DNA from: Ulvibacter antarcticus | Lineage (GTDB): Bacteria; Bacteroidota; Bacteroidia; Flavobacteriales; Flavobacteriaceae | Direction of reading: 5' to 3' | NCBI RefSeq assembly: GCF_003688405.1 | Contig: NZ_REFC01000012.1 | Span: forward strand, 186,001-250,000 | DNA length: 64,000 nt | Shown here: positions 9,889 through 17,522 of the stretch, in pieces | Position numbering within the stretch: position 1 is the first letter of the stretch | Layout: every line of letters starts with the position of its first letter | Program-made: the position numbers and the translations under genes | Notes under the pieces: model-generated | Told to the model about the DNA's origin: nothing | Database searches by the model: none | Seen by the model: the letters and a program-made list of their open reading frames with translations, nothing else

Positions 9889-10213
9889 GTGCTTTTTTTA
9901 ACTGGGCTTTATAAACAATTTCTTTATTCCCATTAGGCTCCATTAATTTGTTTTTCTTTAAGAAACTAAAATAGCGATTACTAGGTAAACTATTCATTGT
10001 TTCGGAGACTAAAACCCATAATTCCGGTCTTCCTTTTGCTATATCTGAAAGCGAATGCGTTTCTAATATCTTATTAATTTCAACTATTGAATAGTTATTC
10101 TTAGTAAGAAGCATTATATATTCATAATCGATAACAGATTTATTCTTAGCCTTTGTTATTAATTCATTATAAACTATGAGAGGATAATTAAACGCAATAG
10201 GTTTCTTTTTCAT
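9842..10213 (-). CDS. Small hypothetical protein upstream of the methyltransferase
   Basis: A 123-residue, Lys-rich, soluble protein that I do not recognise. Residues 55-95 look helical (YSIVEINKILETHSLSDIAK), possibly a helix-turn-helix-like fold. The C-terminus is very basic (WPRRKRSGKKFR), which would suit nucleic-acid contact. It overlaps the methyltransferase start by 47 bases in another frame, which suggests translational coupling. A role as a specificity or accessory subunit for the methylase is possible but is only inference. Confidence 0.5.
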   Translation of the reverse strand: MKKKPIAFNYPLIVYNELITKAKNKSVIDYEYIMLLTKNNYSIVEINKILETHSLSDIAKGRPELWVLVSETMNSLPSNRYFSFLKKNKLMEPNGNKEIVYKAQLKKAHDYWPRRKRSGKKFR

Positions 10214-10246
10214 CTCAATACTAAATTATAGAAATTATTTTTTAAT

Positions 10247-12229
10247 TTATTCGGAAGCCTTTGGTTTGAGGCCTGTAAAACCAAATTTTGCTATTAACCC
10301 AAATGTAAATCTATTACCTAATGCATTGGGAGTTCCTTTATTAGCTCCGAAAGTATCATTAGTCTGAACAAAAACTCCTCCCATAAGTTTATTGTCATTA
10401 CTGTTAAAAGCATGTAATCCCAATCCAAGTATTGTGTTATTCTTTATTGTTTCTGAACGTTTATAGCCATGATGTCTTATGTATGGATTAAGACTTAGAT
10501 AAAGATGACTTGTTCCAGTGCTGCTGTTAGGGTTTAAAGACTCTTTTAAACTAAAAAGATGAACATAATCAGCACTAAAACTAAATCTTAAAAAGCTATC
10601 ATAAGTTCCAGTTAAAGCTGTAATCTCTTGGCTACTTGAAAATGTGCCATCCATAATTGTAGTATCTTCAGTTGTTAACTTAAAAGTTCTAGACTTTAAT
10701 GCAAACGGATTATAAGCTCTGGATAAAGAAGCACTAAAACCTAAATAATTGTATACTCTATATTGATGTGTTACCCCAAGTTGAATGGTATAACCATCAA
10801 ACTTTACATCTCTAAAGCGTTCATCGATTGTTGTTGCGTCGTTCATTCTATCTAATTTAAAACTAGCTCCATTATAACCACCACGAGCATACAAAATAGT
10901 TCTTGTGAAATATTTTATTTCATTTAAATTGTCTACTAAAACTTCATAATCGTTAATACCTTTTTCTAGAAGGTCTATTCTACCAGAGTATGCTGCAATT
11001 AGAGCATTAAAATTTGATGGATTTGTATTATCATCTGAATATTCAAGCAAGTCTAATTTTTTATTCAATAATTTAATAACACTATCCCATTTTTCGGTAT
11101 TGTAATGATCGTTTGAAATAGTTGTATTAATATCTGTCATAATTGTATTACCAACGACGGGTACAAGCATTAATTTTTTATGTATTTCACCAGTTTTTGT
11201 TTCTATGTCTTTTTTATTCGATATATTATTTTTAGCATCTATTTTTAATTTTTTTAATGCGTTATCTGTCTTAGTTTTTGCATTGTTTTTATCTGTAATA
11301 TTCTTTGTTTCTACTGTCGTTGGAGAACCTGGAATCTTAACATCATCTCTAGCTTTTTTTAGATCAGCGTTGGCTTTAGCCAACTCTGTTTCAGCCCCAT
11401 CTAACTTATCTCTAAGTACAATTTTTGAAGAAGTTAATTTATTTTTTATTGCAATACTCTTAACTTTTTCTAGTGCAGCAATAAGAGTTTTTAAATCAAC
11501 TACTTGAACTTGAGCTTGTTCTTCAGTTATGTCTTTTATAAAAACTTTTAATCCTTTAATATCTGAGGTCTTATCTCCTGTATTATAATTATTGTAATAG
11601 TCTTTTTTTTCTGGATTTAAAATACCTAAGCGTACTAATTTGTTAATTTCTGAAGATATAATTTTTTGGTTTGCCGATAACTTTAAAACATTTTTCTCAT
11701 AATCTATATTAGATGTAATATAGCTATCAATTGAAGCATCATTCTCTTTATATTTTAATTTAGACCAGTTGTGTCCTATATATCCTGTGAGTGTATTTGA
11801 TGTGGAGAATTCACCTCCTGAAAACAATGTTGATAAACCATTTGAAATACCCCCTGAAATTTCTCCACCTAGGATAAAGTATTTTGCTCTATTACTTGAG
11901 TTAAATTGCTTCTTATTATAATCCCAAATCGAAGTTTTCAAGAATGTTTTTACTTTATCAATTTTTGCTTGTGTAAGGCTTGTAGTAAATAAATTTTTAT
12001 CATTGAATGCTAATTGATCAGCTTTAAGGTCATTAAAAGGTTTATCACCTTGCCATGTTTCTTTATAAAACGAAAAACTTGCTTTAGGATCTGTAACATC
12101 AAAATATAAATTTGATGAAGGCAAAATAATAGTACTAAAGCCTTCTGCATCTTGTCCAACAACTTGAGCATTAGCACAGAAATTTGCTGCAGAAATTGTT
12201 ATTGCTAGAGTAATAAATAGTTTTTTCAT
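10247..12229 (-). CDS. Outer-membrane beta-barrel protein with central coiled coil
   Basis: A 660-residue exported protein with a clean signal peptide (MKKLF..., cleavage about ANA|Q, residue 21/22). Residues about 235-350 are rich in Lys, Ala and Asp heptads (for example AETELAKANADLKKARDDVK) and look like a coiled coil. From about 440 to the end, alternating strands with aromatic residues (RTILYARGGYNGASFKLDR, YTIQLGVTHQYRVYNYLGF, NRFTFGLIAKFGFTG) suggest a beta-barrel. I do not recognise the family. It starts eight bases after the small gene at 12238 and shares its promoter. It could display or secrete a partner at the surface. Confidence 0.65.
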   Translation of the reverse strand: MKKLFITLAITISAANFCANAQVVGQDAEGFSTIILPSSNLYFDVTDPKASFSFYKETWQGDKPFNDLKADQLAFNDKNLFTTSLTQAKIDKVKTFLKTSIWDYNKKQFNSSNRAKYFILGGEISGGISNGLSTLFSGGEFSTSNTLTGYIGHNWSKLKYKENDASIDSYITSNIDYEKNVLKLSANQKIISSEINKLVRLGILNPEKKDYYNNYNTGDKTSDIKGLKVFIKDITEEQAQVQVVDLKTLIAALEKVKSIAIKNKLTSSKIVLRDKLDGAETELAKANADLKKARDDVKIPGSPTTVETKNITDKNNAKTKTDNALKKLKIDAKNNISNKKDIETKTGEIHKKLMLVPVVGNTIMTDINTTISNDHYNTEKWDSVIKLLNKKLDLLEYSDDNTNPSNFNALIAAYSGRIDLLEKGINDYEVLVDNLNEIKYFTRTILYARGGYNGASFKLDRMNDATTIDERFRDVKFDGYTIQLGVTHQYRVYNYLGFSASLSRAYNPFALKSRTFKLTTEDTTIMDGTFSSSQEITALTGTYDSFLRFSFSADYVHLFSLKESLNPNSSTGTSHLYLSLNPYIRHHGYKRSETIKNNTILGLGLHAFNSNDNKLMGGVFVQTNDTFGANKGTPNALGNRFTFGLIAKFGFTGLKPKASE

Positions 12230-12237
12230 GATTCTAT

Positions 12238-12720
12238 TTAGGCTTTTGTAGTATTAATTATATCATTAGATTTATTACTTATCTTAGACGTACTTAGTTT
12301 TCTTTTTGCACCATCATTGACTAGTATTTTAGAGGTGTTAAAGGTCCAATTTCCACCAGAATGCACCACAGATATTTTAAAATCATATGATGAGCTCATT
12401 TCTACTCCATGAACTGTTCCTCCAGAAATGTTTCCACTTTTTCCAGCTAAAAACACACCAGTAATGCCATTTCCAGAAATTGTATAAGTTACAGAAGCCT
12501 TTAATGAAAGTAAGCTAATTGTGTTATTAGACTCACTTAATATTTTTGAATATGCGGCAATATGAAGTAAAGTTTCTAAACTCGCTTTATTTTTAAATTC
12601 CCCTTTGGTATATAACTCCTTGACATCTAAAGAAATTTCTGATTTTAAAATTGATTTAATTTTTGTTTCATACCTTTTCAATCTTGTTGATTGTTTAAAA
12701 TGCGTTTTAGTAAATTTCAT
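12238..12720 (-). CDS. Hypothetical protein, first gene of the six-gene operon
   Basis: A 160-residue protein without a signal peptide. The first 60 residues are basic and helical (KFTKTHFKQSTRLKRYETK). The rest is Ser/Thr/Gly-rich and predicted by eye to be beta (TYTISGNGITGVFLAGKSG, GGTVHGVEMSSSYDFKIS). I do not recognise a family. It is preceded by 470 bases that contain two strong palindromes and repeat copy C, so it is the natural first gene of the operon. Real expression is suggested by the close 8-base spacing to the outer-membrane gene. Confidence 0.5.
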   Translation of the reverse strand: MKFTKTHFKQSTRLKRYETKIKSILKSEISLDVKELYTKGEFKNKASLETLLHIAAYSKILSESNNTISLLSLKASVTYTISGNGITGVFLAGKSGNISGGTVHGVEMSSSYDFKISVVHSGGNWTFNTSKILVNDGAKRKLSTSKISNKSNDIINTTKA

Positions 12721-12778
12721 AATTAAAAGTTATTAGTTATTACTGTGCACTAAATTAACATAGTAGACAGTCAAACAA

Positions 12779-12859
12779 AATACCCAATAAAGGGTATTAA
12801 TTAGATATTTAATATTAGATCTTAAAAGGGAGAGTTAATCATTGATTATTTAATGATTA
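12779..12859 (-). promoter_or_regulatory. Double-palindrome control region of the six-gene operon
   Basis: Palindrome 1 (12779-12798) has 7-base arms AATACCC / GGGTATT around AATAAA. It can be read as two heptamers TACCCAA-TA-AAGGGTA, the 7-2-7 layout of NarL/LuxR-type response-regulator sites. Palindrome 2 (12836-12859) has perfect 8-base arms TAATCATT / AATGATTA with an 8-base spacer, flanked by AAAAGGGAGAG. The same two elements in the same order lie upstream of 22115. The nearest palindrome is 58 bases before the start codon at 12720. The regulator is not identified. Confidence 0.6.
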
Positions 12860-12882
12860 CTATAAATATAGTAAAATTATTT

Positions 12883-13180
12883 TAAATCCATTCCACACAC
12901 ATTACACTCCACTCCTATCCTCCTTCGCAAAAAGGCTACGGCGGACACGCGTCATCTCGACTACGCTCGATACAGACTAGTATAAAAAGTATTCCATTAT
13001 AGTTTATTAAAATTTTCAGAAGAAAAAAACAGAAGATAAATTCTTTCGTAACGCCTTCACCTATGCAAAGAGACCCTTCGATTAGTACCTCACTCACACT
13101 CAGGACAAGCTCACCTACCTACGCTAAAAAGCTTTGGCAGGCAGGCGCAGAGCATTATCTTACAAATGTTTAATTATGCA
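12883..13180. repeat. Dispersed intergenic repeat, copy C
   Basis: It begins with ATCCATTCCACACACATTA (12886), then AAAGTATTCCATTATAG (12987) and an A-rich block with AGAAGAAAAAAACAG. It goes on to TATGCAAAGAGACCCTTCG and CCTCACTCACACTCAGGAC (13073-13105), and ends near GCATTATCTTACAAATG. The word order matches copies B and E. An extra stretch with CGACTACGCTCGATACAGACT (12959-12978) is shared in part with 23530. Confidence 0.6.
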
Positions 13181-13190
13181 ATACTATTAA

Positions 13191-13550
13191 TCACCCTATA
13201 TTTACAAGCACCGTGGCAACTGTAGTGGCCTCCGAACAACGTCTAACCGGCCAATAACCTGTACATACATCTTGTCTTGTTTGAAAACTTGCAGATCGCA
13301 ATTCTATATGAGGTTCTCTGTTAAGAAATAGTCTGAGGACATAGGTATAGGAAACCCCTTTTTGTAAATTACCAAATTCTGTAAGTCGAAGCGCATCTGT
13401 TAGATCTCTTCCGGGGGCTGTATCCGGTACTCGAGAGAGGATAGTGTATCTATTCAATCTTGAGTCGGTTCCATTAATTAGGGCTATATCAATGTGATGT
13501 ATTTCTCCTCTCCGGTATGATGTTCTCATATCAACAATTAGACTGGCCAT
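13191..13550 (-). CDS. Small hypothetical protein
   Basis: A 119-residue protein with no signal peptide. It looks all-beta, with alternating hydrophobic strands and a C-terminal pair of cysteines (DVCTGYWPVRRCSEA). It is richer in Arg than its neighbours, which use Lys, so its composition hints at a different origin. I do not recognise a family. It stands alone between two repeat copies and diverges from the TIR gene at 14131. Reality as a gene is likely but not certain. Confidence 0.45.
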   Translation of the reverse strand: MASLIVDMRTSYRRGEIHHIDIALINGTDSRLNRYTILSRVPDTAPGRDLTDALRLTEFGNLQKGVSYTYVLRLFLNREPHIELRSASFQTRQDVCTGYWPVRRCSEATTVATVLVNIG

Positions 13551-13688
13551 AATTATTTTGTATTTATTTGATTTTAGAACTTAAAAAAAGAAGGGAGTAT
13601 TTAAATATAGAAAATAATTATTAAAAACTTATGTAAATCATTAGATATTAGGTTTTTAATGTTGTAAAAAGAAACTTATGAAAATATT

Positions 13689-13712
13689 AAAGGTACTCCG
13701 CTGAGCACCTTT
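13689..13712. terminator. Hairpin in divergent region (terminator-like or regulatory)
   Basis: AAAGGTACTC / GAGCACCTTT pair over ten positions with one mismatch and a CGCT loop. No long T-run follows on either strand, so it may be a regulatory hairpin or an operator rather than a true terminator. It sits about 140 bases upstream of the gene starting at 13550. Confidence 0.35.
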
Positions 13713-13740
13713 AGATAGTAAAGAAGAAACTTTTTAGAAT

Positions 13741-13960
13741 AAATTTTTTGATGAAACTGTAGAAATATTTTCGCTTTTGCCAAAGAAAAGTAACCCTTCG
13801 ACTCCTACCTCACTCAGAACAGGCTCACGCAGAACATTATAATTCATTTTCAATAGTATAATTAGCCGTTACCCAAAAGTGCTTCCTGATTTAACATCGG
13901 GATCCAGCCGCGTTGCCTTAGCCTGTTCTGAGCTGTTTGTCGAAGGGCCAAAAAAAACTA
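13741..13960. repeat. Dispersed intergenic repeat, copy D
   Basis: It carries CAAAGAAAAGTAACCCTTCG (13781-13800), then CCTCACTCAGAACAGGCTCA and ACGCAGAACATTATAATTC. The GC-rich block 13879-13959, roughly 85% identical by eye to 6243-6320 in copy B, ends the unit. The TCCATTCCACACA start of the family is missing here. Confidence 0.6.
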
Positions 13961-14130
13961 ATCTTTTAATTTTTAGTGCTCAAGGAAATGAGTTACGATT
14001 GACTTGACATTTAAATCTAATAACAGCTTATTGTATCGTATGATTTTTAATTGTAAAATATATATGGTAAATTTAGCTAAGAACCAGTTAGTTACAACAC
14101 TTTTGTTTCATTATTGATATATTTATTATC

Positions 14131-15327
14131 ATGCAAAAAAGTAATAAAAAACCATCCGTTTATATTTCTTATGCATGGAACGATGAAAGTAATAAGATTG
14201 TAGATTCTATTGAAAAAAAGTTTACCGGAAAGCGAGTTAATATCATTAGAGATAAAAAGGATTTACCATTTAAAGGGCGAATTAAAGAGTTTATGGAAGA
14301 GCTCGGTCGCGGTAAATATGTAATAGTAATAATAAGTAACAAGTTTTTAAGATCCGAGAATTGCATGTTCGAGCTTCTACAGATCTTTAAAAATGATGAC
14401 TTTTATGAGCGAATATTTCCCCTGGTATTAGATGAAGTTAAAATAGCCAAAGCGGCTGATAGACTGGAACTAGTGAAATATTGGGAAAATGAAGCTACCG
14501 TTTTAGATACAAAAATTAGAGATTTAAAAGAACTCTCTAATATTCAAGGTGTAGCCGATGATCTTAACCTCTATTCGGAAATTAGAAATAATATAGCTAG
14601 GCTTACAAATATTCTAAAGGATATAAATAGCTTAAATATTGACAAGCATATCAGTTCAGATTTTCAACAACTGTATCTCAGTTTAGAAAATACTATTAAG
14701 TTGGATTCTGCCGGTGAAACCAATACTATACTAAATAGAAGTTTATATGCAGTTGTTGGCGTTATAGCTTTATTCATGGTTTACTATTTTTTTCCTTCTG
14801 AAAAATTAGAGCAACGTAGTCCTGTTAATGATATTTCTACTGAAACTTCTTCAGATGAAGAAGTTTATACCGTAATGCTAAAGGTTGCTCACAATATGAA
14901 GGACGGAGAAGTTTATGTTGACAATGAACCAGCAACGATTGTAAAAAGAGAAAATGAACATATTTTCGTTAGGCTTCAAAAAAAAAATACCCCCTATAGT
15001 TTTGAAGTTAAAAACAATAAAGGCAATTGCAAAGCAGCGCAAATAATAGAAAAAGATACGACAGAATTAGTAATGTCATGCAAGGAGAATATCGTTAGTG
15101 TTCAATATTATACAGTAAAACTAAAAATGGAAACATTTATGACAGATGGTGAAGTTTACGTTGACAATAAACCCGCTACTATTGTGAACAGAGGGGAAAC
15201 ATATGTTACTGTTAGGGTAAAGAAAAAAAATGGCAGCCATTATTTTGAAGTTAGAAACGAAATAGGGTTCTGTGAAGCACAAGAGACTATTGAAAAGGAT
15301 GCTACAGAATTATTAATGAAATGCTAA
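14131..15327 (+). CDS. TIR-domain membrane protein with two C-terminal repeats
   Basis: A 398-residue protein. Residues 7-125 are a TIR domain: VYISYAWND (10-18), a basic IIRDKKDLPF stretch (38-47), VIVIISNKFLRSENCMFELL (64-83) with the candidate catalytic Glu81 after Cys78, and a late FPLVL strand (96-100). Active TIR domains split NAD+. A single membrane segment (205-222) follows, then two similar repeats (246-317 and 326-398) with DGEVYVDN.PATIV, rather like PEGA modules. These are probably extracytoplasmic, while the TIR domain is inside. The gene overlaps the next by seven bases and forms an operon with it. Bacterial TIR proteins often act in anti-phage defence; that role is inferred here. 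Confidence 0.8.
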   Translation: MQKSNKKPSVYISYAWNDESNKIVDSIEKKFTGKRVNIIRDKKDLPFKGRIKEFMEELGRGKYVIVIISNKFLRSENCMFELLQIFKNDDFYERIFPLVLDEVKIAKAADRLELVKYWENEATVLDTKIRDLKELSNIQGVADDLNLYSEIRNNIARLTNILKDINSLNIDKHISSDFQQLYLSLENTIKLDSAGETNTILNRSLYAVVGVIALFMVYYFFPSEKLEQRSPVNDISTETSSDEEVYTVMLKVAHNMKDGEVYVDNEPATIVKRENEHIFVRLQKKNTPYSFEVKNNKGNCKAAQIIEKDTTELVMSCKENIVSVQYYTVKLKMETFMTDGEVYVDNKPATIVNRGETYVTVRVKKKNGSHYFEVRNEIGFCEAQETIEKDATELLMKC

Positions 15328-16427
15328 ACAATTGGGTAATCTATGGTGATATGAATGTATACAAGCACATATTTATAACTGCGACAACTATTTTGTTATT
15401 TGGCCTGTTAATTTCAACGGGAGAAGCTTTTGCGCAGGAAATGGATACTATTGAAGTTAAGCAAAGTGTTTTTGTCATGGATTTTAGTGCAAGTCATAAA
15501 AAGCATAAAAAAGCCGCTAAGTCATTTACAGACGATTTCGAAACCAAGATAATAGCTACCGAAAAATATGATGTGCTCCCTCGAAGAGGTTATGTAAATA
15601 TTCTAAGAGCTATTAAAATTGAGGATGAAATTTTCGGAATTTCACGATTGCCAACCGATTTAAAAGACAGCCTAATAATAAAAAAGACCGATGCTGTGTT
15701 TTTCGGAAGATTAACATTAGATGAAGCTAGCGGTGAATTCGAATTAGAAGTGAAATTACAACCTTTGGACTTAAATAAACCCGTACTAAAAAAGGCGCAA
15801 TTGACATTTAAATTAGGGATAATCGATGATAATGAGTCCCGTAAGTTGATTACCTCCGATATGATAAAATTGTTGTACAACAAAGAATATATATCTATTA
15901 AGGAAGAGCAATTGGATATTATTGAAGAAAAACTAAGTACGTATAGAGCACGTGTAAAGGAAGTTATAGATGTTTATGAGGAAAAAATTGATTATCTGTT
16001 GATGTTACCCGAAAATAAATTAAAACCGCATTTAGCTGAAATTGAGCAGAAAAGAGAAATATTTAATTCTATATGGAATGACTTAAATAATAATAGAAGA
16101 AAATATATTAAAAATTTTGGCATGCATTGGGGTGAAGCATCAAGAACGGCTCTAAAATATGTTTATTCGGAGACAATGGATGATTTTCATCCAAAATTTA
16201 AAAGTTATCTAAATTATCTACAAACTCGCATCAATAATCATAGGATGGAGAAGTTTAGGAGTAATAAAAAAAGAAAAGAAGCAAAGAATGCACTTGCCAT
16301 TGAAATAAAACATGAACTGGTAAAAATACTAGATGAGGATTATTATACAGATGTCGATAAAAAAATCAATGCATTCCTTGATGCCCTTGGTGAAGAAATT
16401 ATAGAAGATTTGAAAGAACATAATTAA
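15321..16427 (+). CDS. Exported CsgG/TolB-N-like protein
   Basis: A 368-residue protein with a signal peptide ending near FAQ|E (residue 39). Residues 48-110 read like the first half of a CsgG/TolB-N/FlgO fold: SVFVMDFSA, a helix with SFTDDFETKI, then EKYDVLPRRGYVNILRA. The second half (about 175-368) is long, charged and helical, possibly coiled coil. The protein should be periplasmic or outer-membrane associated. The ATG at 15321 overlaps the TIR stop; the ATG at 15351 gives a more usual signal peptide (MNVYKHIFITATTILLFG) and may be the true start. Its link to the TIR protein, whose repeats face the same compartment, suggests that the two interact. Confidence 0.6.
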   Translation: MLNNWVIYGDMNVYKHIFITATTILLFGLLISTGEAFAQEMDTIEVKQSVFVMDFSASHKKHKKAAKSFTDDFETKIIATEKYDVLPRRGYVNILRAIKIEDEIFGISRLPTDLKDSLIIKKTDAVFFGRLTLDEASGEFELEVKLQPLDLNKPVLKKAQLTFKLGIIDDNESRKLITSDMIKLLYNKEYISIKEEQLDIIEEKLSTYRARVKEVIDVYEEKIDYLLMLPENKLKPHLAEIEQKREIFNSIWNDLNNNRRKYIKNFGMHWGEASRTALKYVYSETMDDFHPKFKSYLNYLQTRINNHRMEKFRSNKKRKEAKNALAIEIKHELVKILDEDYYTDVDKKINAFLDALGEEIIEDLKEHN

Positions 16428-16441
16428 TTAAACTACATATT

Positions 16442-16861
16442 ATGAAAACTCTAGCAATTGTATTTAAAAAATCAGTATTTGCAATAGTAATTGGACTACT
16501 ATTCTTTGCTTGCAAATCTGATTCAGGAACAGAAGATATTGGCACAATATTTATTGGAATATTTGATAATACATGGGAAGTACAAGGTGTTGACAATTAT
16601 AGTTTTGGTATTTTTAGAGACGGTTCTATTGGTACAACATCAGGTATATTGTTTGGGAATGAAGACCATCCAAACAGTGGATCAATTGATATGATTAACG
16701 GGACTTTTGATGGTCTAAATCTTGCGTTTACAATTCCTAGAACTAATGGAAATGTAGTATTCACAGGTGTAATGACTCCAACCAGTGAAACAGACCATAC
16801 TATTATAAGAATAGATTTAAGCTCATCGGAAGGTGAAAATTTAGTTTTATTTACTAATTGA
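16442..16861 (+). CDS. Small lipoprotein
   Basis: A 139-residue protein with a lipoprotein signal peptide (MKTLAIVFKKSVFAIVIGLL) and lipobox LFFAC, with Cys24 as the lipid-carrying residue. The SDSG after the cysteine fits surface or periplasmic lipoproteins of Bacteroidota. The rest is beta-rich, with alternating Gly and Asn, and looks like a small beta-barrel or lipocalin-like fold. It lies 14 bases after the CsgG-like gene and is the last gene of the TIR operon. No family is recognised. Confidence 0.65.
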   Translation: MKTLAIVFKKSVFAIVIGLLFFACKSDSGTEDIGTIFIGIFDNTWEVQGVDNYSFGIFRDGSIGTTSGILFGNEDHPNSGSIDMINGTFDGLNLAFTIPRTNGNVVFTGVMTPTSETDHTIIRIDLSSSEGENLVLFTN

Positions 16862-16959
16862 TCGATAGAAATTAAAAGTACTTTGTTGAAAATTTTTATC
16901 TATGAATGATGTTCAATTGAAAACTTGATTTAACCGAATAAGTTTTAAGTCAATTAAAA

Positions 16960-17345
16960 TATGATATCCATGTCTTTCCGAAGCACTTCCATAGGAGAGC
17001 TCTTATCCCTTCGACGAAAAGCTTAGGACAGGCTAGCTTCAGGCAAAGCGTATTCGACTGACATTTAAAAGAAATTTTAGGAAGAAAAAAATAAAGGAGA
17101 TTAGTTTCTGTAAACCGCGTTCACCTGAGCAAAGTTACCCTACGACTCGTGCCTCACTCAGGACAGGCTCACGCAGGACATTATAGTACATTTATAGCAA
17201 ATATGCGAATAGCGATTTTTCAGCGTTATTTTATATAATCGCGTTATGCACAAGGAAATTTGATGCATGCGATTCTAAGCAACTGGTATTAAAACTAGTT
17301 AATTTAATAATTAGCCGGAGAGCTTATACCGAGCTTTTGTCGAGG
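16960..17345. repeat. Dispersed intergenic repeat, copy E
   Basis: It has GATATCCATGTCTTTCCGAAG at its start, a GCGTATTCGACTGACATTTA block with an A-rich AGGAAGAAAAAAATAAAGG tract, then GAGCAAAGTTACCCTACGAC and CTCACTCAGGACAGGCTCAC with GCAGGACATTATAG (17126-17186). It ends with TAATTAGCCGGAGAGC and GAGCTTTTGTCGAGG (17310-17345). The word order matches copies B-D. Confidence 0.55.
17272..17300. repeat. 29-base repeat with inner palindrome, first copy
   Basis: Its core AACTGGTATTAAAACTAGTT (17281-17300) has imperfect arms AACTGGT / ACTAGTT. It matches 20462-20490 with one mismatch over 29 bases. Both copies are followed by a TAATTA word and a GAGCTTTT word. Confidence 0.6.
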
Positions 17346-17522
17346 AACTGTCCACCATTTATGCTGATAGAATGACCACCCAATAACATTATCCTGCAAG
17401 ATTTTTTTCTACGGCATCACTTAGCAATATTACTTTATTTGGAGTTAGTGAACACTATTGTGTATCTCACTAGCCGCCGCAAGATTGTGAAATTACGCTA
17501 AGAAATATCTTATTACTCTTTT

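Larger units (their letters stand above)
12721..13190. other. 470-base gene-free stretch with operon control region and repeat
   Basis: The part next to 12720 holds the two palindromes listed at 12779-12859. The rest, 12883-13180, is repeat copy C. The repeat separates the operon from the small gene at 13191. I see no gene here. Confidence 0.6.
13551..14130. other. 580-base gene-free stretch between divergent genes
   Basis: It contains a hairpin (13689-13712), repeat copy D (13741-13960) and about 170 bases of AT-rich DNA before the TIR gene. No open frame looks like a gene. The exact promoters of the two divergent genes are unclear. Confidence 0.55.
16862..17522. other. 660-base gene-free stretch between convergent genes
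   Basis: It holds repeat copy E (16960-17345), including a 29-base element (17272-17300) repeated at 20462. The last 180 bases show nothing that I can name. No gene is apparent. Confidence 0.6.
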
